In this document: positions 8,954 through 16,600 of the stretch, piece by piece
Position numbering within the stretch: position 1 is the stretch's first letter
Layout of the letters: each line of letters begins with the position of its first letter
NCBI RefSeq assembly: GCF_040639655.1
Contig: NZ_JBFAAI010000005.1
Location: 315,682-379,681, forward strand
Length of the DNA: 64,000 nt
Source: Actinoplanes sp040639655
GTDB lineage: Bacteria > Actinomycetota > Actinomycetes > Mycobacteriales > Micromonosporaceae
Reading direction: 5' to 3'
Position numbers and translations under genes: made by a program
The notes under the pieces: model-generated
Databases searched by the model: none
What the model was told of the DNA's origin: nothing
What the model saw: only the letters and a program-made list of their open reading frames with translations

Positions 8954-9721
8954 ATGACGACGGCACAGGTGGTCGACCTTGATCTGACGGGCCGGACCGC
9001 GCTGGTGACCGGCGCGGGCAGCGGTATCGGGCGTGCATGCGCCGAACGGCTGGCCGCGGCCGGCGCCCACGTGGTGGTGGTGGACATCGACGAGCGGGCC
9101 GCGAAGGAGGTGGCCGATGCGACGGGCGGCCGCGCGGTCGCCGCCGACCTGTCCGACCTGGACGCCGTGGACGCCCTCCCGGCCGAGGTGGACGTGCTGG
9201 TCAACAATGCCGGGCTGCAGGTGGTGGCGCCGCTGACCGAGTTCCCGCCGGAGAAGTTCGCGCTCCTCCACCGGGTGATGGCCGAGGCGCCGTTCCGGCT
9301 CATCAGGCTGGTGCTTCCCCACATGTACGAGCGCGGCTGGGGCCGGATCGTCAACATATCGTCGGTGCACGGGCTGGTGGCATCACCGTTCAAAGCGGCC
9401 TACGTGAGCGCCAAACACGCGGTTCAGGGCCTGTCCAAGGTGGCCGCCCTCGAGGGCGCCGCGCACGGCGTCACGTCCAACTGCATCAACCCGGGTTTCG
9501 TACGGACGCCGCTGGTGGACAAGCAGATCGCCGATCAGGCAGCGGTGCACGGCATCGCCGAGTCCGAGGTGATCGGGAAGATCCTGCTGGACCGGGCCGC
9601 GATCAAGGAGCTGGTCGAACCGGCCGAGGTGGCCGAACTGCTCGCCTACCTGTGCTCGCCACCGGCCCGGCTGATCACCGGATCCTCCCTCACCATCGAC
9701 TGCGGCTGGACGGCACACTGA
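8954..9721 (+). CDS. SDR dehydrogenase, probable 3-hydroxybutyrate dehydrogenase
   Basis: This 255-residue classical short-chain dehydrogenase has the NAD-binding TGAGSGIG motif near residue 18, NNAG, the catalytic Ser (NISSVHG) and YxxxK (YVSAKHAV). The C-terminal half (NCINPGFVRTPLVDKQI; LTIDCGWTAH) matches 3-hydroxybutyrate dehydrogenases, which interconvert 3-hydroxybutyrate and acetoacetate. I start it at ATG 8954; longer upstream extensions are not SDR-like. It is followed after one base by a hydrolase gene and then a nitroreductase, probably one transcript. The substrate assignment rests on family resemblance. Confidence 0.8.
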   Translation: MTTAQVVDLDLTGRTALVTGAGSGIGRACAERLAAAGAHVVVVDIDERAAKEVADATGGRAVAADLSDLDAVDALPAEVDVLVNNAGLQVVAPLTEFPPEKFALLHRVMAEAPFRLIRLVLPHMYERGWGRIVNISSVHGLVASPFKAAYVSAKHAVQGLSKVAALEGAAHGVTSNCINPGFVRTPLVDKQIADQAAVHGIAESEVIGKILLDRAAIKELVEPAEVAELLAYLCSPPARLITGSSLTIDCGWTAH

Positions 9722-9722
9722 C

Positions 9723-10532
9723 GTGATGCAGGAGATCGACATCCCGGTGGCCGGCGGGTTGTTGCGGGCGCTGAGCTGGCCCGGCGACGGTCCGGTCGTG
9801 ATCGCGGCACACGGGATCACCGCGAATGCGCTGGCCTGGGCCGGCGTGGCGGCGGCACTGCGCGGGCGCGTACACCTGGTGGCTCCTGATCTGCGTGGAC
9901 GGGCCGGGAGCGCGTCGCTGCCCGGACCGTTCGGCATGGCCGCGCACGCCGCCGACCTGATCGCGGTGGCATCCCACGTCGGCGCGTCACGTCCGGTTCT
10001 GGTCGGCCATTCGATGGGCGCCTTCGTGGTCGCCGCCACCGCCGCGCTGCATCCCGACCGGGTCGGGCCGGTGTTGATGGTCGACGGCGGTGTGGCGCTC
10101 CCGGTGCCTCCGGGCTTCGACGTCGACGCGGTGCTGCACGCGGTCATCGGCCCGGCCATGGCCCGGCTGTCGATGACGTTCGGCTCCCCGCGGGAGTACC
10201 TCGCCTACTTCCGGAAGAACCCGGCCCTCGGCCGTCACTGGTCACCGATGCTGGAGGCATACCTGCTGCGCGACTTCACCGGCAGCGGCTCCTCCTGCAA
10301 CATCGACGCCGTCCGCGGCGACGCCACCGACATGCTCACGGCACCGCCGCCGGCCCCGTTCCCGCTGCTCTGGGCGCCACGCGGGCTGATGGACGAGGAA
10401 CCGGGCCTCTACCGCGCCGACCAGCTCACCGGAGTCGACGCCGAGCTCGTGCCGGACGTCAACCACTACACGATCCTGGACGGGCCCGGAGCTCGGCGGG
10501 TCGCCGGCCGGATCGCTAGTCTCGCCACATGA
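9723..10532 (+). CDS. Alpha/beta hydrolase
   Basis: This is a 269-residue alpha/beta-hydrolase fold protein. It has the oxyanion-hole HGIT motif, the nucleophile elbow GHSMGAF and a late catalytic His in DVNHYTI. An acid residue would lie near PRGLMDEEPG. The start can be GTG 9723 or the next codon ATG 9726. It begins one base after the SDR stop and overlaps the nitroreductase start by ATGA, so it is translationally coupled to both. The substrate is unknown; esters or lactones are possible. Confidence 0.8.
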   Translation: MMQEIDIPVAGGLLRALSWPGDGPVVIAAHGITANALAWAGVAAALRGRVHLVAPDLRGRAGSASLPGPFGMAAHAADLIAVASHVGASRPVLVGHSMGAFVVAATAALHPDRVGPVLMVDGGVALPVPPGFDVDAVLHAVIGPAMARLSMTFGSPREYLAYFRKNPALGRHWSPMLEAYLLRDFTGSGSSCNIDAVRGDATDMLTAPPPAPFPLLWAPRGLMDEEPGLYRADQLTGVDAELVPDVNHYTILDGPGARRVAGRIASLAT

Positions 10533-11158
10533 CCACCGAGCTCTCCCTGATGGAGGCGCTGCACTCCACGCCGGCGCGCCGTTACCTGTCCACCGAGCCG
10601 ATCGCCGACGACGTGATCCGCGACATCCTGGACGCCGCGATCCGCGGCCCGTCCGCCGGCAACGGGCAGTTCTGGGCCTGGATCGTGGTCCGCGACCCGG
10701 ACACCAAGAAGCAGATCGCCGGGTGGTACCGGGAGGGCTGGGAACGCCACTACGGCTCCCGCCGCGAGCAGATCCTCGGCTCCCCCGACGGCGGCCCGAT
10801 GAGCAAGGCCAGCTTCCTGGCGGCCGACCACCTGGCCAGCCACCTCGAGCACGCCCCGGTCTGGATCTTCCCGGTCCTGCTCGGCGCCGCGAAGTCCACC
10901 AACCCGCGGCTCGGCTCGTCGATCTACGGCGCCGTCCAGCAGCTGATCCTCGCGGCCCGCGCGCACGGCCTCGGCGCCACCCTCACCACCCTGCACGTCG
11001 GCCACGAGGAGGACGTCCGCCGGCTCCTGGGCCTGCCCGACGACGCCCTCACCATGGCGCTGATCCCGCTCGGTCACCCGGCGAAGGGCCGCTGGTCCCA
11101 GCCGAAACGGCGCCCCCTGGACGAGGTCGTCCACTTCGAGAAGTTCACCACCGCCTGA
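10529..11158 (+). CDS. Nitroreductase family protein
   Basis: This 209-residue FMN-binding nitroreductase-fold protein has an N-terminal STPARRYL arginine motif that contacts the FMN phosphate. It also has RGPSAGNGQFW and the C-terminal ALIPLGHPAKGRW segment typical of the family. Such enzymes reduce nitro groups, quinones or enones using NAD(P)H. It is coupled to the upstream hydrolase through a 4-bp overlap and is followed by a strong hairpin. The physiological substrate cannot be told from sequence. Confidence 0.82.
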   Translation: MTTELSLMEALHSTPARRYLSTEPIADDVIRDILDAAIRGPSAGNGQFWAWIVVRDPDTKKQIAGWYREGWERHYGSRREQILGSPDGGPMSKASFLAADHLASHLEHAPVWIFPVLLGAAKSTNPRLGSSIYGAVQQLILAARAHGLGATLTTLHVGHEEDVRRLLGLPDDALTMALIPLGHPAKGRWSQPKRRPLDEVVHFEKFTTA

Positions 11159-11190
11159 TCTCGGACGGCGCGCGTCACCGCTCCCGCGGC

Positions 11191-11239
11191 GGTCCCCGGT
11201 GCCGGCGTGGAACTCACGCCGGCTGTCCCGCCGGGGACC
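11191..11239 (+). terminator. Two-tier hairpin after nitroreductase
   Basis: An inner 9-bp perfect stem (GCCGGCGTG 11201-11209 with CACGCCGGC 11215-11223) sits inside outer arms GGTCCCCGG (11191-11199) and CCGGGGACC (11231-11239). It lies 30 bp after the nitroreductase stop and is a likely transcription terminator. Confidence 0.6.
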
Positions 11240-11396
11240 GGACCTGCGGAGTATTGACCGACTCCAGTCTAAGGCCCGGACCGGCGCCCGGTCACTCGGT
11301 CGATCGACCCCTGTGGAGCTGCCGGAACTCTGCCTAATGTGGCTCCTCGCCGGTTCGTGACGACCGACCCTGGAGGTCCCGCTGTACGACAACGAT

Positions 11397-12626
11397 GTGC
11401 TCCGGTCCCGGCTTCGTGGTCTCGCCCGCAATCCCCGAATCCCCGCCGATCTGCTGGCCCGGCTGGCCCACGAACAGCCGAAGGAGGCCGCACGCACCAT
11501 CCCGTACCGTAAGGAATGGACCGGCGAGCAGTTCGCTGCGCTGGCCGGTCACCCTCTCAGCAAGGTGCGCGCGGCGCTGGCCGAGGCGCTGTACATCACC
11601 GCCGAGCAGCGGGCGGTCCTTGTCGAGGACCCCGACCTGACGGTCCTGAGGGTCCTGGCCGAGGGGCCGGACTACTTCTTCGTCTGGGCGTTCAAGCCCC
11701 GGCCGACACCGCTACCTGACAGGGCCTACTGGCGGCTGTACGAGCGGTCGCCGAAACTGGCACTGCACCTGACCGTCAACCCGTTCGTGCCGGTGGAGCT
11801 GCAGGAACGCCTGGGTGTCGATACGGCACCGGCCGCCGAGAAGCCGCCGGTGAGCCGAGAGGAGGCCGAGGAACAGGCCGCGAGCGACAACGAGTGGACG
11901 CGGTCGTGCGCCGCGGCCGAGGCGGCGCTGTCCGCCGGGACCGTGGCGCGGCTGGCCGGCGACCCGTCGCCGCGTGTCCGGCTGGCCGTCTCGATGCGCC
12001 CTGAGCTGACCGAGGAGCAGCGGGCCGCCATCGACTACCACGTCGGCCGTGACGACCGGATCACGCCGGCCGACTGGGCGGTCGAGACCCGGGATCCGGC
12101 CGAGCAGGCCCGCTGTGCGCGCTCGGCTCACATCGGCCTGCGCCGCAGCGTCGCCTGCAACCCTCACCTGTCCGCCGGCCTGATCGCGATGCTGGCCGGG
12201 GACGACGACTTCGCGGTCCGTCTGCTGCTCTGCGAACGGCACCTCGACGTCCCGCCGGACACGGTGCTGACCACGTTCCTGGAGGCCACGACGATGACCC
12301 GTGGCCGGCTGCTGCAGCATCCCAGCCTGCTCGCCAGCGGACTGGCCCGGCTGGCCGGCCATCCGGACCCGCAGGCCCGAGCCTTGGCGGTCCGCGACCC
12401 GGACGCCGGCCCGGAACTGGTCGAACGGCTCAGCCGTGACCCCGACCCGCTGGTACGGGGCCGGGCCGCCGACGATCCGCGGTTGCCGCTCGATCGTCTG
12501 CTGGAACTGTTCGAGGACCCGGAAACCGCCGGCCCCGCAGCCGCCAGCCCGAACCTGCCGATCCCCCTGATGCACCGCATCCTGAGCGATGCCGCCGCCC
12601 CCGAAAATCAGGGCACCCCCACCTGA
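11397..12626 (+). CDS. Leucine-rich-repeat-variant (LRV/HEAT-like) solenoid protein
   Basis: The protein is about 409 residues of short helical repeats of the LRV type. Recurrent units read like LARLAHEQPKEAAR, FAALAGHPLSKVRAALAEA, LARLAGHPDPQARALAVRD and LVERLSRDPDPLVRGRAADD. Such solenoids are protein-interaction surfaces with no enzymatic activity. GTG 11397 is the first conventional start, but the only good Shine-Dalgarno (GGAGG, 11372-11376) is 20 bases upstream of it. GGAGG is ideally placed for an in-frame CTG at 11382, which would add LYDND. It stands alone between two terminators; the function is unknown. Confidence 0.75.
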   Translation: MLRSRLRGLARNPRIPADLLARLAHEQPKEAARTIPYRKEWTGEQFAALAGHPLSKVRAALAEALYITAEQRAVLVEDPDLTVLRVLAEGPDYFFVWAFKPRPTPLPDRAYWRLYERSPKLALHLTVNPFVPVELQERLGVDTAPAAEKPPVSREEAEEQAASDNEWTRSCAAAEAALSAGTVARLAGDPSPRVRLAVSMRPELTEEQRAAIDYHVGRDDRITPADWAVETRDPAEQARCARSAHIGLRRSVACNPHLSAGLIAMLAGDDDFAVRLLLCERHLDVPPDTVLTTFLEATTMTRGRLLQHPSLLASGLARLAGHPDPQARALAVRDPDAGPELVERLSRDPDPLVRGRAADDPRLPLDRLLELFEDPETAGPAAASPNLPIPLMHRILSDAAAPENQGTPT

Positions 12627-12631
12627 CCGAA

Positions 12632-12660
12632 CCCACCGCCGCCCGGCGGGCGGCGGGTCA
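12632..12660. terminator. GC-rich palindrome between convergent genes
   Basis: CCGCCGCCCG (12636-12645) and CGGGCGGCGG (12647-12656) form a near-continuous palindrome between the convergent repeat-protein and ABC-exporter genes. It could serve as a bidirectional terminator. Confidence 0.4.
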
Positions 12661-12704
12661 GCGGGCGGGCGGCTAAACGGCGGCGGGCGGTGAGGGGCGG
12701 CGGA

Positions 12705-14513
12705 TCAGCGGGCCAGGGCCGCGTAGCGGCCCTCGGCCCGCAGCAACGCGTCGTGCGTGCCCGACTCGAGGATGCGGCCGTGATCGATCACCGCGATCTG
12801 GTCGGCGTCACGGACCGTGGACAGCCGGTGCGCGATGGTCACCGTGGTGCGGCCGCGGGACAGTTCGTCGAAGGCACGCTGCACGGCCCGCTCGGTCTCG
12901 TTGTCGAGTGCGCTGGTCGCCTCGTCGAGGACGAGGATGCGCGGGTCGCGCAGCAGGGTGCGGGCGATCGCGATGCGCTGCTTCTCCCCGCCGGAGAACC
13001 GGTGGCCGCGGGAGCCGACCATCGTGTCGTAACCGTCCGGCAGGGCCGTGATCAGGTCGTGGATCTGTGCGGCTCGGGCGGCCCGCTCGATGTCGGCGTC
13101 CGTGGCGTCCGGTTTCGCGTACCGCAGGTTCTCCCGGATCGTGGTGTGCAGCAGATAGGTCTCCTGGCTGACGACGCCGACGATGCCGGCCAGGTCGTCG
13201 AGGGCCAGGTCGCGCAGGTCGACGCCGTCGATCGTGACGCGGCCCGACGTCGGGTCGTGCAGGCGGGCGATCAGGCCGGCGATGGTGCTCTTGCCCGAGC
13301 CGGTCTCACCGACGAGGGCGAGCGACGTGCCGGCCGGGACGTCCAGACTCACTCCGGCCAGTGCGGCGGTGGGGCTTCCGTCGTACACGAAAGTCACGTC
13401 CTCGAACCGCAGGTGGCCCCGCACCTCGGTGAGCCGGACGGGGGTCGCCGGTTCGCCGATCTCGATCGGCAGGTCGAGGTACTCGAAGATGCGGTGGAAC
13501 AGCGCGAGCGAGGCGGTGAGCGTGACGCCGACGTCGAGCAGGCTCATCAGCGGCCGGAACAGGCCCGCCTGCAGACCGGTGAACGCGACGAGCGTGCCGA
13601 TGCTCATCGCGCCGGCCGCGAACGGCAGGCCGGCGGCCAGGTAGATGACTGCCGGGATGATCGCGAACACCACGTTCATGGTGGCCATCCGCCAGCGGCC
13701 GGCCAGCTCGGAGCGCAGCTCCAGGTCGATGAGGCGGGCCGAGGAGGCGGTGAACCGCTCGGTCAGCGCGCCGCTCGCACCCATGGTCTTGGCCAGCTGG
13801 ACACCGCTGATCGACAGGCCCTCGTCGATGATCACGTTGAGGTCGGCGAGCTCGCGCTGCCGCTGCGCGGTGATGGCCTGGCGCATCCGGGCGACGCGGC
13901 GGGTCCAGTAGATCGCCGGGGGCAGCGCGATCAGCGACACCAGCGTGAGCTGCCAGGAGAGCGCGGTCATCGCGACCAGCGTGGCGATGACGGTGGTCAG
14001 GTTGGCCGCTACGGAGGTGGCGGTCGACGTGACGACCTGCTGCATGCCGCCGATGTCGTTGGTGATGCGGGACTGCACCTCGCCGGTGCGGGTGCGGGTG
14101 AAGAAGCCGACGGACTGGCGCTGCAGGTGCGCGAACACCCGGGTGCGCAGCCGGTGCATGACGCGCTGGCCGACCGTGGTCGCGATCCAGGTCTGCACGA
14201 CGCCGAGCGCGGAGGTGGCCGCCGCGATGCCGACCATGCCGGCGACCAGCAGGATCAGCAGCCGCAGGTCGGACTGCGGAAGAGCGACGTCGATGATTTC
14301 GCGCAGCAGGAACGGCGAACCCATCGAGATGACGGACGAGACGACGATGACGGCCACGACGACGGCGAGATGCCGGCGGTGACCGACGAACAGCGCGCCG
14401 ATGCGGCGCAGCGGAACGGCGCGGGCCTGCGCCTTCTCCGCGGGGGTCAGGGTGCGTGCCGCGCCGCGGCCTTTGCCTTCTGCCAAGAGCGATCCTTTTC
14501 TGTACGGCTGCAC
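12705..14513 (-). CDS. Multidrug-type ABC exporter (fused TMD-NBD)
   Basis: This 602-residue half-transporter has an N-terminal domain with about six membrane segments (residues ~35-320), followed by a nucleotide-binding domain. The NBD has Walker A GETGSGKST, signature FSGGEKQRIAIARTLL, Walker B ILVLDEATSALD and a switch His in VTIAHRLSTV. It would homodimerise and export lipids, drugs or peptides. Starts are GTG 14513, or TTG 14486 which has a better-spaced AAAAGGA. It is divergent from a MarR regulator across an inverted repeat, so it is probably the regulated target of that repressor. Confidence 0.87.
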   Translation of the reverse strand: MQPYRKGSLLAEGKGRGAARTLTPAEKAQARAVPLRRIGALFVGHRRHLAVVVAVIVVSSVISMGSPFLLREIIDVALPQSDLRLLILLVAGMVGIAAATSALGVVQTWIATTVGQRVMHRLRTRVFAHLQRQSVGFFTRTRTGEVQSRITNDIGGMQQVVTSTATSVAANLTTVIATLVAMTALSWQLTLVSLIALPPAIYWTRRVARMRQAITAQRQRELADLNVIIDEGLSISGVQLAKTMGASGALTERFTASSARLIDLELRSELAGRWRMATMNVVFAIIPAVIYLAAGLPFAAGAMSIGTLVAFTGLQAGLFRPLMSLLDVGVTLTASLALFHRIFEYLDLPIEIGEPATPVRLTEVRGHLRFEDVTFVYDGSPTAALAGVSLDVPAGTSLALVGETGSGKSTIAGLIARLHDPTSGRVTIDGVDLRDLALDDLAGIVGVVSQETYLLHTTIRENLRYAKPDATDADIERAARAAQIHDLITALPDGYDTMVGSRGHRFSGGEKQRIAIARTLLRDPRILVLDEATSALDNETERAVQRAFDELSRGRTTVTIAHRLSTVRDADQIAVIDHGRILESGTHDALLRAEGRYAALAR

Positions 14514-14559
14514 GCTCCGTGGGCCGTTCGGTGCGATCCACGGGCGCCAGGGTTAAAGC

Positions 14560-14584
14560 TGAGGTTACCTCAACATGAGGTTAC
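14560..14584. promoter_or_regulatory. MarR-type operator candidate
   Basis: Between the divergent exporter and marR genes lies an inverted repeat with arms GTTACCTCA (14564-14572) and TGAGGTTAC (14576-14584), an ACA spacer and one mismatched pair. TGAGGTTAC also occurs as a direct repeat at 14560-14568. Its position fits a MarR dimer site controlling both genes. Confidence 0.55.
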
Positions 14585-14611
14585 AACGGTAGCCACTGTT
14601 AGATTGTTCCC

Positions 14612-15022
14612 GTGGAGGAGACCCTGGCCGAGTCGTTCTGGGCGGTGACGCGACGCCTGCGCCTGCACACCCGCAACGCTCTGCAGCCGTGGCACGTCTC
14701 GCCGTCGCAGTCCCGGGCACTGGGCGTGCTCTCCCGGCACGGCGAGATGCGGCTCAGCGCCGTGGCCGAGCACCTGCGCATCGCGCCGCGATCAGCCACC
14801 GAGGTCATCGACGACCTGCAGGAACGCGGCCTGGTCGAACGCCGCCCCGACCCGTCGGACCGGCGCGCCACCCTGGTCGCGCTGACCGGGCAGGGCATCA
14901 CCACGGCACACGCCATCGACGAGGCCCGCGCCGCCGAGGCCGAGCGCCTGTTCACCGTCCTCAACGCGGCCGACCGGGCCGAGCTGGCCCGGATCCTGCG
15001 CCAGTTGCGCGACGCACCCTGA
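14612..15022 (+). CDS. MarR family transcriptional regulator
   Basis: This 136-residue winged-HTH regulator starts at GTG 14612. The recognition region reads LSAVAEHLRIAPRSATEVID followed by the DLQERGLVERRPDPSDRRAT wing, a classic MarR signature. MarR proteins act as dimers and usually repress adjacent transporters until a phenolic or drug ligand binds. The gene is divergent from the ABC exporter and shares a short palindromic intergenic region with it. That makes it the likely local repressor. Confidence 0.85.
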   Translation: MEETLAESFWAVTRRLRLHTRNALQPWHVSPSQSRALGVLSRHGEMRLSAVAEHLRIAPRSATEVIDDLQERGLVERRPDPSDRRATLVALTGQGITTAHAIDEARAAEAERLFTVLNAADRAELARILRQLRDAP

Positions 15023-15065
15023 CCCCGCCCGCGCGCACCGGCCGGGCGCGGCAGGACGAACCGGA

Positions 15066-15908
15066 TCAGGTGGCCGGGCGCGCCAGGGCGGAGACGCAGC
15101 CCGCGGTGCCGGCCGCGCACAGCAGCGAGAGGTAGAGCCCGGACGGCGCGACGAGCAGCCCGGACGCCTCGAGGGTGCCGACGCCGGCGAGCGCCGCGAG
15201 GAACCAGACCAGCGCCACCCGCGCCACGTGCCCGAGCGCGTCACGGCCGGCCCCGGTCCGCCGCCGGGCGGTCCGGCCCGGGTGGACACGCAGCGACTCG
15301 GCGAACTCGTCGGCCGCCAGCGCCAGCGACGCCGCGTCGATCGCCGAGTTCATCGCCTTCTCGAACGCCTTGAGCGCAGCCCGAGCCCCGGCGTGTCCGA
15401 AGTCGATCGCCAGCGCCCGGCCGACCGCCTCCCGCGCGCTCAGCGGCCGCCCGATGGCGAACAGCGCCAGTCCGTAGGTGACCTGCAGGTCGGCGTCGTA
15501 CCCGGCCAGATCGGCGACGCACCGCAGACCCTCCGCCGCGTCGGTCGGCAGGCCGGCCGCGAGCTGTGCCTCGGCGAGCCGGTTGTGCAGGCGCGGGTTG
15601 CCGGGGTCCTCCCGGCAGGCGGCGGCCGCGGCGGCGATGGCCTCGGCGTGGTCGGCGAGCCGGGACCGGGCGTGGCTGAGCCAGAAGAGCGACTCGACGT
15701 CGTACGGATCGAAGTGCCACGCGGCCTGCGCGGCGAGCAGCGCGCCGGTCAGGTCGTCGAGGGCGAGCCGGGCACGGGCCATCCGATGCCAGGCACCGAC
15801 GTTCTCGGGCTCACGCCCGACGAAGGGCGCGAGCAGCAGTTCGGCATTGTGGGCACGGCCGCGGGCGAGCAGGGCATCGGCCTCGGCGAGTAGGGGCTCG
15901 GTTCGCAC
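15066..15908 (-). CDS. TPR-repeat protein with C-terminal membrane segments
   Basis: The protein has 280 residues. Residues ~1-185 contain about four tetratricopeptide-like helical pairs (AWHRMARARLALDDLTGALL; FWLSHARSRLADHAEAIAAA; LHNRLAEAQLAAGLPTDAAE; YGLALFAIGRPLSAREAVGR). A basic linker (HPGRTARRRTGAGRD) follows, then two hydrophobic segments at the C-terminus. It is probably a membrane-anchored scaffold with TPRs in the cytoplasm. It starts at GTG 15908. It is tail-to-tail with marR. The partner and function are unknown. Confidence 0.75.
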   Translation of the reverse strand: MRTEPLLAEADALLARGRAHNAELLLAPFVGREPENVGAWHRMARARLALDDLTGALLAAQAAWHFDPYDVESLFWLSHARSRLADHAEAIAAAAAACREDPGNPRLHNRLAEAQLAAGLPTDAAEGLRCVADLAGYDADLQVTYGLALFAIGRPLSAREAVGRALAIDFGHAGARAALKAFEKAMNSAIDAASLALAADEFAESLRVHPGRTARRRTGAGRDALGHVARVALVWFLAALAGVGTLEASGLLVAPSGLYLSLLCAAGTAGCVSALARPAT

Positions 15909-16022
15909 GCCGCCATTGATCGGCAGCCGCCCGCCCCGCTTGCACCCGCGCCCCGGTGCACGTCCGTTGCAAAGCCCGCGCCCGCCGGCCGTACCTCAAA
16001 AAGGTCTCCGGCACCGGCAGGT

Positions 16023-16547
16023 TCAGGGCTTGCGGAGCTCGTCGCGGTAGGAGACCAGCGCCTCGTTCATGCCCTGCAGGAACTTCTCGATGACCTGGAG
16101 CTCGTCGACGCCGAACTGGGCCATCACCTGGTCGGTACGCGGGGCCAGCGGCGCGAAGAACGACACGGCGAGGGCCATGCCGGCGTCGGCGTAGCGCAGG
16201 TGCACTACCCGGCGGTCGGCGCTCTCCCGGCAGCGGCGCAGGTGGCCACCGCGTTCCAGGCGGTCGATCAGCGCGGTGGTCGCCCCGGACGTCAGGCCGA
16301 TCGCCTCACCGAGCTTGCCGGGGGTGAGCGGCGTCCCGCGGCGTTCGGCGTGCATGACGGCGAGCAGCGCGTGCATGTCGGTCGCGTGCAGGCGGTGCTG
16401 GCCGGCGAAGGCGTGCCCGATGTGCTGCGCCTCGCTGCTGTAGGTGTTCAACAGGTCGACGAGGTCCCTGCGCAACCTGGCGCGTTCCGCAGTCTCGTTC
16501 ACTTCCACGGGGGTAAGTGTTGCAGATACGTCGCCGGTGATGAACAA
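16023..16547 (-). CDS. MarR family transcriptional regulator
   Basis: This is a MarR-type winged helix protein of up to 174 residues, with TPGKLGEAIGLTSGATTALI as recognition helix region and a wing containing RCRESADRRVVHLRY. The longest frame starts at a TTG at 16547, but that codon lies inside a palindrome (16544-16557). The true start may instead be GTG 16508 or 16502; none has a clear Shine-Dalgarno. It is divergent from an MMPL transporter and is the natural candidate for its repressor. Confidence 0.82.
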   Translation of the reverse strand: MFITGDVSATLTPVEVNETAERARLRRDLVDLLNTYSSEAQHIGHAFAGQHRLHATDMHALLAVMHAERRGTPLTPGKLGEAIGLTSGATTALIDRLERGGHLRRCRESADRRVVHLRYADAGMALAVSFFAPLAPRTDQVMAQFGVDELQVIEKFLQGMNEALVSYRDELRKP

Positions 16548-16579
16548 TCTCGATTGTAAAGATTCTCAGTCTTGAAGAC
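16544..16579. promoter_or_regulatory. Two palindromes between marR and MMPL genes
   Basis: There are two separate perfect inverted repeats: ACAATC-TC-GATTGT (16544-16557) and GTCTT-G-AAGAC (16569-16579). Their centres are about 23 bp apart in the 50-bp divergent region. Their AT-richness and position fit operator sites for the MarR protein. Confidence 0.5.
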
Positions 16580-16600
16580 ATGCTCTAGGGGGCACCTGCG

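Noticed and set aside
12690..14648. 652-codon rightward frame opposite the ABC exporter
   Set aside because: It is antisense to a gene with intact Walker and signature motifs, and its product is Gln/Arg/Gly-rich without domains; a typical GC-rich shadow.
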